DNA from: DATFRY01 sp963764695
Lineage (GTDB): Bacteria; Myxococcota_A; Polyangia; Haliangiales; Haliangiaceae
Direction of reading: 5' to 3'
NCBI GenBank assembly: GCA_963764695.1
Contig: CAVXTW010000015.1
Span: 372,001 to 436,000 of the forward strand
DNA length: 64,000 nucleotides
Shown: piece after piece, positions 13,778 through 24,200 of the stretch
Numbering within the stretch: position 1 is the stretch's first letter
How the letters are laid out: every line of letters starts with the position of its first letter
Made by a program: the position numbers and the translations under genes
The notes under the pieces: model-generated
Told to the model about the DNA's origin: nothing
The model's input: only the letters and a program-made list of their open reading frames with translations
The model's database searches: none

Positions 13778-16267
13778 ATGTCGAAGCTCCGGCGCGCCGT
13801 CCGCGGCGATCGTGATCGACTTCTCCTTGCCGGCCTCGTGCTGGCCATCGCAGGCTGCGGAGGCGATGGCTGTGCTGGCTGCGATCTGGCTCCTCTGCCG
13901 GCCGGCGGGTTGCCCGCCGACCAGACGATCGAGGGCGGCGCCCAGGTGCGCGTGGCGCCGAGCGGCTTCGGCAAGGTCGAGGAGATCGTCGGCGGCATCA
14001 TCGACGACGCGCTCGGCGGCGGCGTCTGCATCCCGGAAGGCGAGGAAGACCTCGGCTTCATCGGCAACCTCACCTTCTGCTTCGAGAACCAGGGCGACTG
14101 CACCCCGGGATGCGACGCCGACATCGCGGTCGACTCGGTCGAGCTCACCCCGGAGCCGGGCCAGCTGCGCATCAGGGCGCAGTTCGACGTCCAGACCGAC
14201 CTGCGCGTGCACCTCGCCATCAACGTCTTCCCCGACGTCAACTGCACGCTCGGCGTCACCGCCAACAACACCGTCGTCAACGCGCTGGTCGGCGTCGGCA
14301 CCGATCCGACAAGCGGCGAGCTGACCGTCAGCCTGATCGACATCCCCGGCTTCGAGGTCGACCCGGACTTCAGCGGGTGCGGCATCGCCGGCGCGGTGAT
14401 CAACTTCCTGGGCGGCCTGTTCGGCGACGTCATCTCGGACTTCGTGCTCGGCGCGCTCGAGCCACAGCTGCAGACCCTCATCGCCGAGCTGCTGCCGGAT
14501 CCGCTCGGCATCGAGAACACGCTCGACCTGGGCGGCTTCCTGACCACGCTGTCGCCCGGCACGACCGGCGCGCTCGAGGCGCGCGTGGTGCCCGGCGGCT
14601 ACGCCTTCGTCGAGGGCGGCGGCCTGAGCGTCGGCATCCTCTCCGGCATCAACACCGACCGCGATCCGACCACGCGAACGCCCGAGCTCGACAGCGAGCC
14701 GGCGCTGTGCGTGCCGCCGATGCTGGCGCCCGACCTGGCCGCGCTGGGGCTGCCGCAGTCGCCGCGCGGCAACTTCGTGTTGCCGGCGGCCGGCGCCTTC
14801 CGCGGCCAGCCGGAGGACCCGAACAGCGACGTGGCGATCGGCGTGTCGCAGACCTTCCTCGACATGGCCGGCCACCACGTCGTCACGTCGGGGGCGCTGT
14901 GCCTCGGGATCGGCACGCAGACAATTCCGCAGCTCAACCTCGGCATCATCGGCGTCGTGGTCCCGTCGCTGGGCCTGCTCGGCGAGGCCAGCGACCCGAT
15001 GCTGCTGGTGACGCGTCCGAGCGGCGCGATCGACTTCACCGTCGGCGATGGCACCGAGGAGTCGCCGTCGCTCACCCTCCACCTGCAGGGCTTCCAGATC
15101 GACTTCTACGCGTTCCTGTTCCAGCGCTACGTGCGCGGCTTCACCGTCGGTCTCGACCTGAACGTGGGCGTCAACCTCGAGTTCGCCACCGACGAGGAGG
15201 GCAACCCGCAGCTGGTGCCGGTCCTGGTCGGCCTCAACGCCGCGAACATCGGGGTGGACGTCCACAACGAGGAATTCCTGCAGGAGGGCAGCGCCGACCT
15301 GGAGGGCCTGCTGCCGTCGCTGCTCGAGCTGGCGCTGCCATTCCTGACCGGCGCGCTGCCGGAGATCGACGTGCCGGAGATCCTCGGCTTCCGCCTCGAG
15401 GGGCTGCGGCTGAGCAAGGTGACCACCGCCGACGATGACTTCCTGGCCATCTTCGCCACCCTGGGCGCGTCGCAGACGCTGGCCCGCCTGTCGCAGCAGT
15501 TCCCGGGCGTGGCCAGGGTGCACCAGCGGATGATGGCGGCGGCCCCGGCCGTCCCGGCACGCGCGGTGGCGCGCGGCAAGGCGCGCCTGGTGCGCGTGAC
15601 GACGCCGAAGCCGGAGGCGATCCGCGCCCACCTGCGCGGCGAGGGCGGCGCCATGCCGCAGGTCGTGATCGACGTGCCCGCCCGCGACGAGCAGGGCCGC
15701 GATCTGGAGTGGACCTGGAACCTGGGCGGCGGCCTGTGGCGTCCGTTCCGCACCGGCGCGCAGCTGGTGATCGAGGAGCGCGCCTTCGCCATGCAGGGTC
15801 GTTATGCGATCCAGCTGCGCTCGCGCGTGGCCGGCGACTACCGCACGCTGTCGCTCGAGCCCGAGGTGGTGCCGGTGGTGATCGACTCGGTGCCCCCGCG
15901 CATCCTGGTCGCCAGGGCCGCGGCGAAGGACGGCGCGATCACGGTGCCTGCGGAAGATCTCGTGACGCCGGCCGACAAGATCCAGCTGGCCTTCGGCGCG
16001 GCCGATGACGACGCGCCGGTGACGGCGTGGGGCGCGGGCAGCGTGACGGCGGAGCAGGCCGGCCAGCTGGCCGATGGCTCCGGGTCGCTTCGGGTCTGGG
16101 CGCGCGACGAGGTGGGCAACCAGTCGACCGCGCTCTTCGACGCGAGCGGGATGGTGAAGCTCGACGCGGCGGACGGGTGCGCCTGCCAGGCCAGCGGTGG
16201 ACGCTCGGCGAGCGGGCTGGCGCTTCTGGTCCTGGCCGCGCTGCTCGGGCTCGGCCGCCGGCGCAAG
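13778..16267 (+). CDS. Very large lipoprotein with MYXO-CTERM-like C-terminal sorting signal
   Basis: About 830 residues from ATG 13778, with a GGAGG ribosome site at 13768-13772. The signal peptide ends at a lipobox (AIAGC). Residues 40-560 are long hydrophobic strands and amphipathic helices (GIIDDALGGG, QLQTLIAELLP, LPSLLELALPFLTGALPEI). This resembles lipid-binding BPI/TULIP-type repeats, but that is inference only. After an Ala/Arg linker (VPARAVARGKARL) there are Ig-like strands. The end is GCACQASGG, then a hydrophobic segment ALLVLAALLGL and RRRK, the tripartite pattern of the MYXO-CTERM sorting signal. No stop codon follows: the frame runs straight into the next lipoprotein's signal peptide. 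The adjoining acyltransferase suggests an envelope-lipid context. Confidence 0.65.
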
Positions 16268-17794
16268 ATGTGGCAGAAGATCGGCCGCGCCGGGCGGGCG
16301 ATCGCGTTCGTGCTCGCGGCCGGCGCGCTGGCCGCGCAGCCGGCCTGCAGCTGCGGCAACAACAACGACGACGACGACAGCGGCGCCACCGACGCCGACG
16401 ACGGCGACGACGACGCCACCGGGCCGATGTGCGAGACAAACGACGACTGCAGCGACGAGTGCCCCGGCGAGGTACCTATCTGCGACGGCGAGCAGCAGTG
16501 CCAGTGCGACAGCGACGTGCAGTGGGGCCGCATCGGCCAGTTCTCGGAGATGGACGTCGCGCCTGACGGCACCGTCTGGGTGTCGGCCTACAACGCGTAT
16601 CATGGCGACCTCATGATCGCGTCGCGCGACGAGGACGGCCGCATCCCGGACGAGGCGTGGCAGTTCGTCGACGGCGTGCCCGACGGCCCGGTCCTGGTGC
16701 CGGGCAGCGACGTGCGCGGCGGCATCAACGAGCCGGGCCCGGACGTCGGCCTGTACACCGACATCGCCGCCACCGACGGCGCCGTGGTGGTGACCCACTT
16801 CGATCAGGACACCGCCTCGCTGCGCTTCACCAGCAACCGCAGCGGCGGCTGGGTCACGCACGTCATCGACGAGGGCGTGCCGGCCCCGGAGAAGCCGGAG
16901 GGCGCCACCTTCGAGATCGCCGGCCAGTACTCGGCCGTGAGCTTCGATGCGGAGAGCCGCCCCGGCGTCGCGTACTTCGCCCACGTCCAGGACGGCGAGG
17001 GGGCGCGCAGCGAGCTGCGCTTCGCCCAGGCAGCCTCCAGTGACCCGACCCAGGCCGGCGACTGGACCGTCAGCGTCATCGACAGCGCGCCGGTCCCGGC
17101 CCCGGGCAACGACCCGCTGCCGATCCCGATCGGCGTGGGCCTGTTCGTCAACGCGGCCCGGCTGGCCGACGGCAGCCCGGTGGTCGTCTACTACGACCGG
17201 GTCAACGGCGACCTGAAGTCGGCCCGCTACAACGCCGGTGCCGGCGCGTTCGATCCTCCCCAGATCCTCGACGGCGCGTCGGTCGACGTCGGCTGGTATC
17301 CCGGCGTGACCGTGGACGCCTCCGACGTGCTGCACGTGAGCTACGTGAGCGCGGCCAACCACGATCTCCTCTACATGAACACCGCGACCGGCACGGTGGA
17401 GCTCATCGACGACGGCTATCGCGAGGTCGGCCAGACCGAGGACGGCCTGCCCATCCCGGACTTCCACTTCGTGGGCGACGACAGCTCCGTGGTGCTGGAC
17501 GCGGCCGGGCTGCCGGTGGTCGCCTACCAGGACGCCACCACGCACGAATTGCTGGTTGCGCGGCGCGACGCGGCCGGCGTCTGGACGCGCGAGACCTGGG
17601 CCGGCGACGAGACCGAGTTTGCAGGCGGCTACGGCTTCTACATCTCGGCCGACACCGCCGGCGAGGAGATCATCCTGTCCACCTGGGTCATCGACCTGCC
17701 GACCGAGGAGTACTGGATCGAGATCCTGCGCGACCCGGGAGAGCCTCCGGTCGAACTGAGGGCCCGGCTCCGGCCTCTGATAGGATCGAGGCCG
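16268..17794 (+). CDS. Asp-rich lipoprotein with beta-propeller-like repeats
   Basis: The start is set at ATG 16268 because MWQKIGRAGRAIAFVLAAG begins a clear lipoprotein signal peptide ending AAQPAC. A CSCGNNNDDDD linker and a Cys-rich small module follow (CETNDDCSDECPGEVPICDGEQQCQC). From about residue 85 there are repeated blocks of the form APDGTVWVSAYN, PGVAYFAHV, SPVVVYYDR, LHVSYVSA and LPVVAYQD. These look like blades of a sialidase/BNR-like propeller. No stop separates it from the preceding protein or from the acyltransferase after it. TGA triplets in another frame at 17757 and 17778 suggest that a one-base indel near 17.7 kb hides the true end. Ligand unknown; likely surface-exposed. 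Confidence 0.6.
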
Positions 17795-19156
17795 GTGCTT
17801 TTCTATCGCATCTTTCAGTGGCTGCTGCGGCTGGCCACGCGCGTGTTCTTTCGCCGCATCGAGATCGTCGGCCTGGGCAACCTGCCGGTCGAGGGTGCGG
17901 TCATCTTCTGCGGCAATCACCCCAACTCGCTGCTCGACCCGATCCTCATCACCGCCCACTGCGGCCGCATCGTGCACTTCGCGGCCAAGGACACGCTGTT
18001 CGAGAGCCGGCTCATGGGTGCGCTCCTGCGCCGCATGGGCGCGGTGCCGATCAAGCGGCGCATGGATCATCCGGGCCAGGAGGCGACGTCGAACGAGGAC
18101 GCCTTCGCGGCGCTGCACCAGGTCCTGCTCGACGGGCGCGCGGTCGGCATCTTCCCGGAGGGGCTGAGCCACCTCGACTCGCAGCTGGCCCCGCTCAAGA
18201 CCGGCGCGGCGCGCATCGCCCTGGCGGTCAAGCGCAAGGCGCCGGACAAGAAGGTCGCCCTCATCCCGACCGGCCTGGTCTACTTCACGCGCCACCGCTT
18301 CCGGTCGAGCGTGCTCATCCAGTTCGGCGCGCCGGTCGTCGTCGAGCTGCCGGCCACGGGTGAGGCGGCCGAGCGCGACGCGGCGCGGGCGCTGACCGGG
18401 CAGATCGAGGCGCGGCTGCGCGCGCTCACGGTCAACGCCGACTCGTGGGACACGATCTGGGTGCTCGACGGCGTGCGCCGGCTCTACCAGCCGCCCGACA
18501 TGACGCTCGAGGATCGCGTCGAGCTGGCCCGCCGCTTCAACGTCGCCTATCCACAAGTCTCGCATCACCCGGAGGTGCGCGACCTCTACGGCCGCGTGCG
18601 CTCGTACCTGACCCGCATGTCCGCCGCCGGGCTGCGCGACGATATCCTGCGCCGCGAGCTCGGGGTGGGCGACACGCTCTCGCGCGTCGTCGGCCACCTC
18701 GGGCTGCTGCTGTTCTGGACCCCGCTGGCGCTGGTCGGCGCGCCGCTCCACCTGCCGCTCGGGCTGCTGTTCCGCTACGTGGGCCGGTGGACCGCGCCGC
18801 GCAAGGACACGGTCGCCAGCACCAAGTTCCTGATCGGCTTTCTCACCCTGCTGGCGGTGTATGCGGCGCTGGCCGTCCTGGCCGGCTGGAAGCTGGGCAT
18901 CTGGGCCGGTGCGCTCACCGCGCTGGCGCTGCCGCTCTCCGGCTGGGCCTTCGTGCACGTGATCGGGCGCGTCAACGCCATGCGCCACCTGGTGCTGACC
19001 TTGCTGCGCGTGATGAGCCTGCGCCGTGAGGTGGCGGCGCTGCGCGCCGAGCGCGCCCGGCTGGTCGAGGACATCGTCGCCGCTGTCGATCGATTCCGCC
19101 CGGACGGCATGGAGCCGATGTTCGGCCCGCGACGCGGCGCGCCGGGAGAGACATGA
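17795..19156 (+). CDS. 1-acyl-glycerol-3-phosphate acyltransferase-like protein (PlsC family)
   Basis: About 453 residues if translation starts at GTG 17795 (VLFYRIFQWLLRL), which is the natural N-terminus. Acyltransferase block I is CGNHPNSLLDP with the catalytic His and Asp, block II lies around AVPIKRRMD, and block III is FPEGLSH. These are the motifs of PlsC/GPAT acyltransferases that acylate glycerol phosphates at the inner membrane. The C-terminal 150 residues hold hydrophobic segments (LGLLLFWTPLALVGAPLHLPLGLLF and FLIGFLTLLAVYAALAVLAG) and a final coiled-coil-like stretch. The frame is open without a stop from the two lipoproteins upstream. The stop overlaps the next gene's ATG (ATGA). 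Confidence 0.82.
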   Translation: MLFYRIFQWLLRLATRVFFRRIEIVGLGNLPVEGAVIFCGNHPNSLLDPILITAHCGRIVHFAAKDTLFESRLMGALLRRMGAVPIKRRMDHPGQEATSNEDAFAALHQVLLDGRAVGIFPEGLSHLDSQLAPLKTGAARIALAVKRKAPDKKVALIPTGLVYFTRHRFRSSVLIQFGAPVVVELPATGEAAERDAARALTGQIEARLRALTVNADSWDTIWVLDGVRRLYQPPDMTLEDRVELARRFNVAYPQVSHHPEVRDLYGRVRSYLTRMSAAGLRDDILRRELGVGDTLSRVVGHLGLLLFWTPLALVGAPLHLPLGLLFRYVGRWTAPRKDTVASTKFLIGFLTLLAVYAALAVLAGWKLGIWAGALTALALPLSGWAFVHVIGRVNAMRHLVLTLLRVMSLRREVAALRAERARLVEDIVAAVDRFRPDGMEPMFGPRRGAPGET

Positions 19157-19824
19157 GCGGCGCCGACGAGCGCCCGGCGGTCGTGTTCCTCCACGGCCAT
19201 GGGCGTACCCACCGCTCGATGAATCCGTTGCGCCGCCACGTCGAGTCGCTGGGCTACACCACGTGGGCGCGCACCTACCCGTCGCGCCGCGCACCGATCG
19301 CCGCCATCGCCGACGAGGTGGCCGGCTGGATCCGCAGCGACCTGGGCGAGCGACCGCTGGTCGGCGTGACTCACTCGATGGGCGGCATCCTGGTCCGCTA
19401 CATGCGCGACCGCCTGCCCTGGCGCGGGGTGGTGATGCTTGCCCCGCCCAACCAGGGCAGCGTGGTGGCCGCCCACCTGGGCCAGAGCCCGCTGTTTCGC
19501 TGGATGTACGGCCCGGCCGGGTGCGAGCTGGGCGACGCTGCGGACTGGCCGCATCCGCCCGAGCCGTTCGCGGTGGTGGCCGGCACGCGCGGCCCGAGCT
19601 GGGGCAACCTGCCCAGCTTGCTCATCCGCGGCATGCGCCTGATCCCGGCCGGCGAACCCCACGACGGGACGGTCCGGGTGGCCGAGACGCGGCTCGACGG
19701 CATGGTCAGCTTCGCCGAGGTCGACGCCAGCCACACGTTTCTCATGAACCACCCGGCCACCCGCGAGCTGGTCGGTCGATTCTTGAAGACAGGCCGGTTC
19801 ACCGACGGCGGCGCGGCCAGGTAG
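19153..19824 (+). CDS. Alpha/beta hydrolase (lipase-like)
   Basis: The protein has 223 residues, with ATG 19153 overlapping the acyltransferase stop. VVFLHGHGRTHRSM carries the oxyanion His-Gly. GVTHSMGGILVRYM is the nucleophile elbow with Ser near 77 (T-H-S-M-G variant of GxSxG). APPNQGS is typical of the PGAP1-like/lipase family, and the catalytic His is probably in ASHTFLMNHP. There is no signal peptide, so it is cytoplasmic or membrane-associated through partners. Coupling to a PlsC-type enzyme suggests lipid ester turnover. Substrate cannot be told. Confidence 0.8.
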   Translation: MSGADERPAVVFLHGHGRTHRSMNPLRRHVESLGYTTWARTYPSRRAPIAAIADEVAGWIRSDLGERPLVGVTHSMGGILVRYMRDRLPWRGVVMLAPPNQGSVVAAHLGQSPLFRWMYGPAGCELGDAADWPHPPEPFAVVAGTRGPSWGNLPSLLIRGMRLIPAGEPHDGTVRVAETRLDGMVSFAEVDASHTFLMNHPATRELVGRFLKTGRFTDGGAAR

Positions 19825-19869
19825 CGACAACGGCGCCGTCGCGTGAATTCTGTCGAGTACAATGCGGCC

Positions 19870-20661
19870 ATGTCGACCGGCCGCGGCATCAGCGAGCTCG
19901 CCTTCGCGCTGCCGCCGTCGCTCGGGGTCGATCCGGTCAAGGAGCTGGCCCGCCGCTTCGCCGACGTGCTCTACGGCGCCGGCTTCTCGACGGTGGTGCC
20001 GATGAAGTCGTACGAGCAGCTCGAGCAGGCGCTGCAGGAGGGCGAGGTCGACGCGGCGTGGGGCCCGCCAATCGTGTGCGCGCGCGTCGAGTCGATCGGC
20101 GGCCAGGTCGCGCTTCGCGCGGTGCGCTACGGCGCGGTCACCTATCGCTCGGTCCTTGTCTGCCGCACCAGCGACTCGCTCGACCTGCGCCAGCTCGGCC
20201 CCGAGGGCGGGCGCCTGGCCCGCGCGGCCTGGGTCAACCCGCACTCGATGGCCGGCTACGTCCTGCCCCGACATTACCTGCGCGCGCGCGGCATCGACGC
20301 CCGGCGCGCCTTCTCCGACGAGTGGCTGCTCGGCTCGTACGAGGCATGCTTCGAGGCGGTGCTGCGCGGCGAGGCGGACATCACCGCGTCGTTCGCCAAC
20401 CGGCGCGGCCTGGGCTACCAGGAGCTGTGCCGCGAGCGCGCCTTCGACCTGCGCACGCTGGGCTACACCGACGAGTGCCCCAATGACGGCGTCGTGCTGA
20501 GCCCGCGGCTCGACCCGGAGCAGGCCAGCGCGCTCCTGGCCGGCCTGCACAAGCTCATCGCGCACCCGTCGTCTCTGTCGGTCCTTACCTCGACCTTCGA
20601 TGTCGATGGCTTCGACCGGCCGCCCGCGTCGAGCTACAGCCCGCTGCTTTCGCTGCTTTAG
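19870..20661 (+). CDS. PhnD-like (periplasmic binding fold) protein without signal peptide
   Basis: About 263 residues from ATG 19870; a GTG at 19843 would add nine. FALPPSLGVDPVKELARRFADVLYGAGF and VPMKSYEQLEQALQEGEVDAAWGPP give the first lobe of phosphate/phosphonate-type (PhnD/transferrin-like) binding proteins. RAAWVNPHSMAGYVLPRHYL and GEADITASFANRRG form the second lobe. No signal peptide or lipobox is present and no ABC permease is nearby, so a transport role is doubtful; it may be an intracellular sensor or enzyme of the same fold. It sits between the hydrolase and an ECF sigma gene. A second member of this fold lies at 32872-33738. Confidence 0.72.
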   Translation: MSTGRGISELAFALPPSLGVDPVKELARRFADVLYGAGFSTVVPMKSYEQLEQALQEGEVDAAWGPPIVCARVESIGGQVALRAVRYGAVTYRSVLVCRTSDSLDLRQLGPEGGRLARAAWVNPHSMAGYVLPRHYLRARGIDARRAFSDEWLLGSYEACFEAVLRGEADITASFANRRGLGYQELCRERAFDLRTLGYTDECPNDGVVLSPRLDPEQASALLAGLHKLIAHPSSLSVLTSTFDVDGFDRPPASSYSPLLSLL

Positions 20662-20707
20662 CGGTTTTCGGTCACGAATTCGCGGCCGGCGCGTACTTGC
20701 ACCCCAG

Positions 20708-21289
20708 ATGCTGGCGCAAGTGACCGCGGCCTGTGCGGCCGATCCGGACCCGATCGTCGCGCTCATCGAGGAGGGCAAGCACCGCGAGGCGGTCGCCCTG
20801 TGCGCCAGACAGCACGGCCCGGCGATCGGCCGGCTGTGCATGGCGCTGCTCGGCTCCCAGGCCGACGCCGAGGAGGCGGCCCAGGAGACGCTGCTTGCCG
20901 CGTGCGGCCAGATGGGCGCTTTTCGCGGCGACGGGACCGTGCGGGCCTGGCTGTTCGGCATCGCCCGGCGCCAGTGCGCGCGCCGCTTCGAGCAGGGGCT
21001 GCGCGACCGGCGCCGGCTGGAGCTTGTGCCGGGTATGGGGGTCGGCCCGGATGAGGCCTCGCCGGCCGCGACGGTGGCGACGATGCGGCGGGCGCGGGCG
21101 GTGCGGGCGGCTCTGGCGGTGCTGCGGCCGAGCGAGCGCGAGGCGCTGCTGCTGCACTACCAGGCCGGGTTGAGCTTTCGCGAGATCGCCGAGCTGAGCG
21201 GCATCGAGGAGGCGGCCGCGCGCAAGCGGGCGAGCCGCGGCCTGGCCCAGCTGCGCCGATCCATCACCTCCGACAGCGTGGAAGGATGA
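20708..21289 (+). CDS. ECF-type RNA polymerase sigma factor
   Basis: The protein has 193 residues from ATG 20708. Region 2 includes RLCMALLGSQADAEEAAQETLLAAC, GAFRGDGTVRAWLFGIARRQCARRF being the -10 recognition/core-binding part. Region 4 is VLRPSEREALLLHYQAGLSFREIAELSG followed by a helix-turn-helix that includes AAARKRASRGLAQLRR. It lacks a C-terminal sensor extension. The stop overlaps the next gene (ATGA), whose product begins with an anti-sigma-type zinc finger, so the two form a sigma/anti-sigma pair. Confidence 0.9.
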   Translation: MLAQVTAACAADPDPIVALIEEGKHREAVALCARQHGPAIGRLCMALLGSQADAEEAAQETLLAACGQMGAFRGDGTVRAWLFGIARRQCARRFEQGLRDRRRLELVPGMGVGPDEASPAATVATMRRARAVRAALAVLRPSEREALLLHYQAGLSFREIAELSGIEEAAARKRASRGLAQLRRSITSDSVEG

Positions 21290-24200
21290 CGATGACTGCG
21301 AACAACGAGGCATGCGAGCGCTTCCTGGACGATCTGGCCGCGGTGGCCGACGGCGACCCGGATGTGCTGGCGCTCCACCTGGATCATCTCGAGCAGTGCG
21401 ACGCCTGTCGCGATGCGCGCCACGAGGCGACGACCGTGCTGGCCGCGGTTGCGGCGGCGGGAGATGACTTCGTGGCCCCGGCCGATCTGGAGGCGCGCGT
21501 GCTGGCTCACGTCGACGCGCAAGCGGCGACGAGCTCGGCGACGGCCGAGGCCCCCACAGGCGCGGCGAGCGCCGAGCCGGAGGCAGTGACGGTGCGCGAG
21601 GCTCGTGCCCCGAACGGCGCGGCCGGGCCGGCCGATGCTCGCGCGCATCGTCGCGGACGGCGCGCATGGCTCATGGCCGGCGGCCTCGTCGCCGCGGCCG
21701 CCGCCTCGGTCGTCATCGTCGCGCGCGACGACGGCGAGGATTGGACGCGCCCGCCGACGGGCGCGTCGGCAAGCTGGACCGGCAAGGTCGCCGTGGTCGA
21801 CCGCGCCGCCGCCGACAAACGACCCGGCATCGAGGTGCGGCTCGACGGCGCCCGCGAGTTCGCACCGGCCGGGCCCGGCGTGATGCTGCTGGCCGGCGCC
21901 GCGCTGCGCACCGACGACAGCACCCGCATCGAGCTCGCGCTGAGCGACGGCACCCGTGTCTATCTCGACCACGCGACCGAGGTCGCGCTCGGGCGCGGCG
22001 GCCGCGAGCTCGTGCTTGCGCGCGGCAACCTGGTCGCCGACGTCGCCCATCTGGATCGCGCACCGAACGCCGTGTTTCGCGCACCGACCGGCCGCGTCGA
22101 GGTCCTGGGCACGCGTTTCTCGCTCAGCGCCACCGACGACCACGCCAGCGTCCGCGTGGTGCGCGGGGCGGTGCGGCTGGTCTCGGATCGCGGCCAGGTC
22201 AACGTGCGTCCCGGCGAGGAGGGCACCGCCGGCCGCGTCGGGCCGCCCGAAGTGGCGGCCGCCGGCGACGTGGTGGCCGCGGTCGGCTGGTCGGAGCTGC
22301 TGGCCGCCGGCGAGCCGTCCGACGAGCTGCCGGCCGGCATCGGCGAGCTGCGCGCCCTCAAGCCGGGCGAGAAGCGCGATCGCGACTGGAAGCTGGCCCT
22401 GTCGCGCCACCGGGTGACCGTGCGCATCGCCGGCAACGTGGCGCGCACCGAGATCGAGGAGACCTTCCAGAACGACAGCCCGACCGCGCTGGAGGGCGTG
22501 TACCGCTTCCCGCTGCCGCCCGACGCGCGCATCGAGCGGCTCGCCCTCGACGTGAACGGCGCCATGGAGGAGGGCGCGTTCGTGGCCAAGGATCGCGCGG
22601 CCAGGATCTGGAAGGGCGTCATCCAGAAGGCGGCCCCGCGCAAGATCGCGCCGCGCGACGAGATCATCTGGGTGCCGGGCCCGTGGCGCGATCCGGCGCT
22701 GCTCGAGTGGCAGCAGGGCGGTCGCTTCGAGCTGCGCATCTTCCCGATCCCGGCCCGCGGCGCGCGCACCATCCAGCTGGCCTACACGCAGATCCTCGAG
22801 CCGCAGGGCGCCGGCTCCGAGCGGCGCTACGTCTATCCGCTGCCGCACCACGACGGTGCGAGCGCGGCCCGGGTCTTCGACATCGATGTCCGCCTGAGCG
22901 GCGCCGACGCCTCGCGCGAGCCGCGCGTCGCCAGCTACCCGGTCGAGCAGCGCCGCGAGGGAGACGCGCACCGGTTCACGATGCACGCGAACGACTTCCG
23001 CCCGCGCGGCGACTTCGCCGTCGAGTACGCCCTGCCCGACAGCGCGGCCGAGCTGCGCGCCTGGAGCTTCGCCGGCGCGGCGGCGGCCGCTCCGACGGTG
23101 GCGGCGTCGCGTCGCGGCGGCGGCGATCCGGCCGTTGTCGCGGCCCAGCGCGAGATCGCGGCCGACGCGCGGCCGACAGCGCTCGTGGCCCTGCGCCCGC
23201 GCCTGCCCCGCTGGACCGAGAGCCGCGCGCGCGACATCGTGCTCGTGGTCGACAGCAGCCAGTCGATGGTGGGCGAGCGGTCCGCGCGCGCCCGCAAGCT
23301 GGTGACCGCGCTGGTCGGCGAGATGGACCGGCGCGACCGCTTCGCGCTGCTGGCCTGCGACGTGGACTGCCGCGCGTTCGCACCCGAGGCGCAGCCACCG
23401 TCGGCGGCGGCCGCGAAGCGCGTCGGCGAGTGGCTGGGCCAGGTGCAGCCGGCCGGCGCATCGGATCTCATCGGCGCGCTCGAGCGGGCTGCCCGCCTGC
23501 GCGGAGCGCGCGAGGCGTGGATCATCTACATCGGCGACGGAGCGGCCACCACCGGCTACCGGCGCCAGTCGGATCTGAAGGCCGAGGCGGCCGCGCTGGC
23601 CGGGCGCGAGCGCGTCTCGATCAGCACCGTCGGGATCGGCGGCGACGCCGACACCAGCGCGCTGGCCACCGTCGCGCGTGCCGGCCACGGCTTCTTCACC
23701 CCGTACGCGCCCGGCCAGCGGGCCGAGCTGGCCGCCCTGTCGGTGCTCGAGACCACCTTCGGCGTGGCGCTTGTCAACCCGGTCGTCGAGCTGCCGCCCG
23801 GGCTCGAGGATGTCAGCCCGGCCGAGCTGCCCACCCTGCGCGCGGGCCAGGAGCTGCTGGTCGCCGCGCGCATGACCGGTCCGGTCCGCGGCCACGTCGT
23901 CCTGCGCGGCACCGTCGGTGGCAAGCCGTACCGCAACCGCTTCCCGATCGCGCTGGAGCCGAGCGCGGCGCGAGGCAACGCGTTCGTGCCGCGCGTGTGG
24001 GCGGCGCTGACAATCGAGCGCATGGAGCTGGACGGCGCCGACCAGGCCCGCATCGTGGCCATGTCGCAGGCCTACGGCGTGCTGTCGCGCCACACGTCGC
24101 TGCTCGTGCTCGAGAGCCCGGCCATGTTCCGCGCCTTCGGCGTGGACCGCAGCCGGCCGGCGCTCGAGTGGAGCGGCGACGAGGCGGCCGAGGCGGTCGA

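Noticed and set aside
13604..19294. Open frame of about 1896 codons on the minus strand
   Set aside because: It mirrors the real genes on the + strand; Arg/His/Val-rich translation without domains. Long antisense frames are expected at this GC content.
19870..20661. ABC transporter binding protein
   Set aside because: No signal peptide and no permease or ATPase gene in the window; kept only as a fold assignment.
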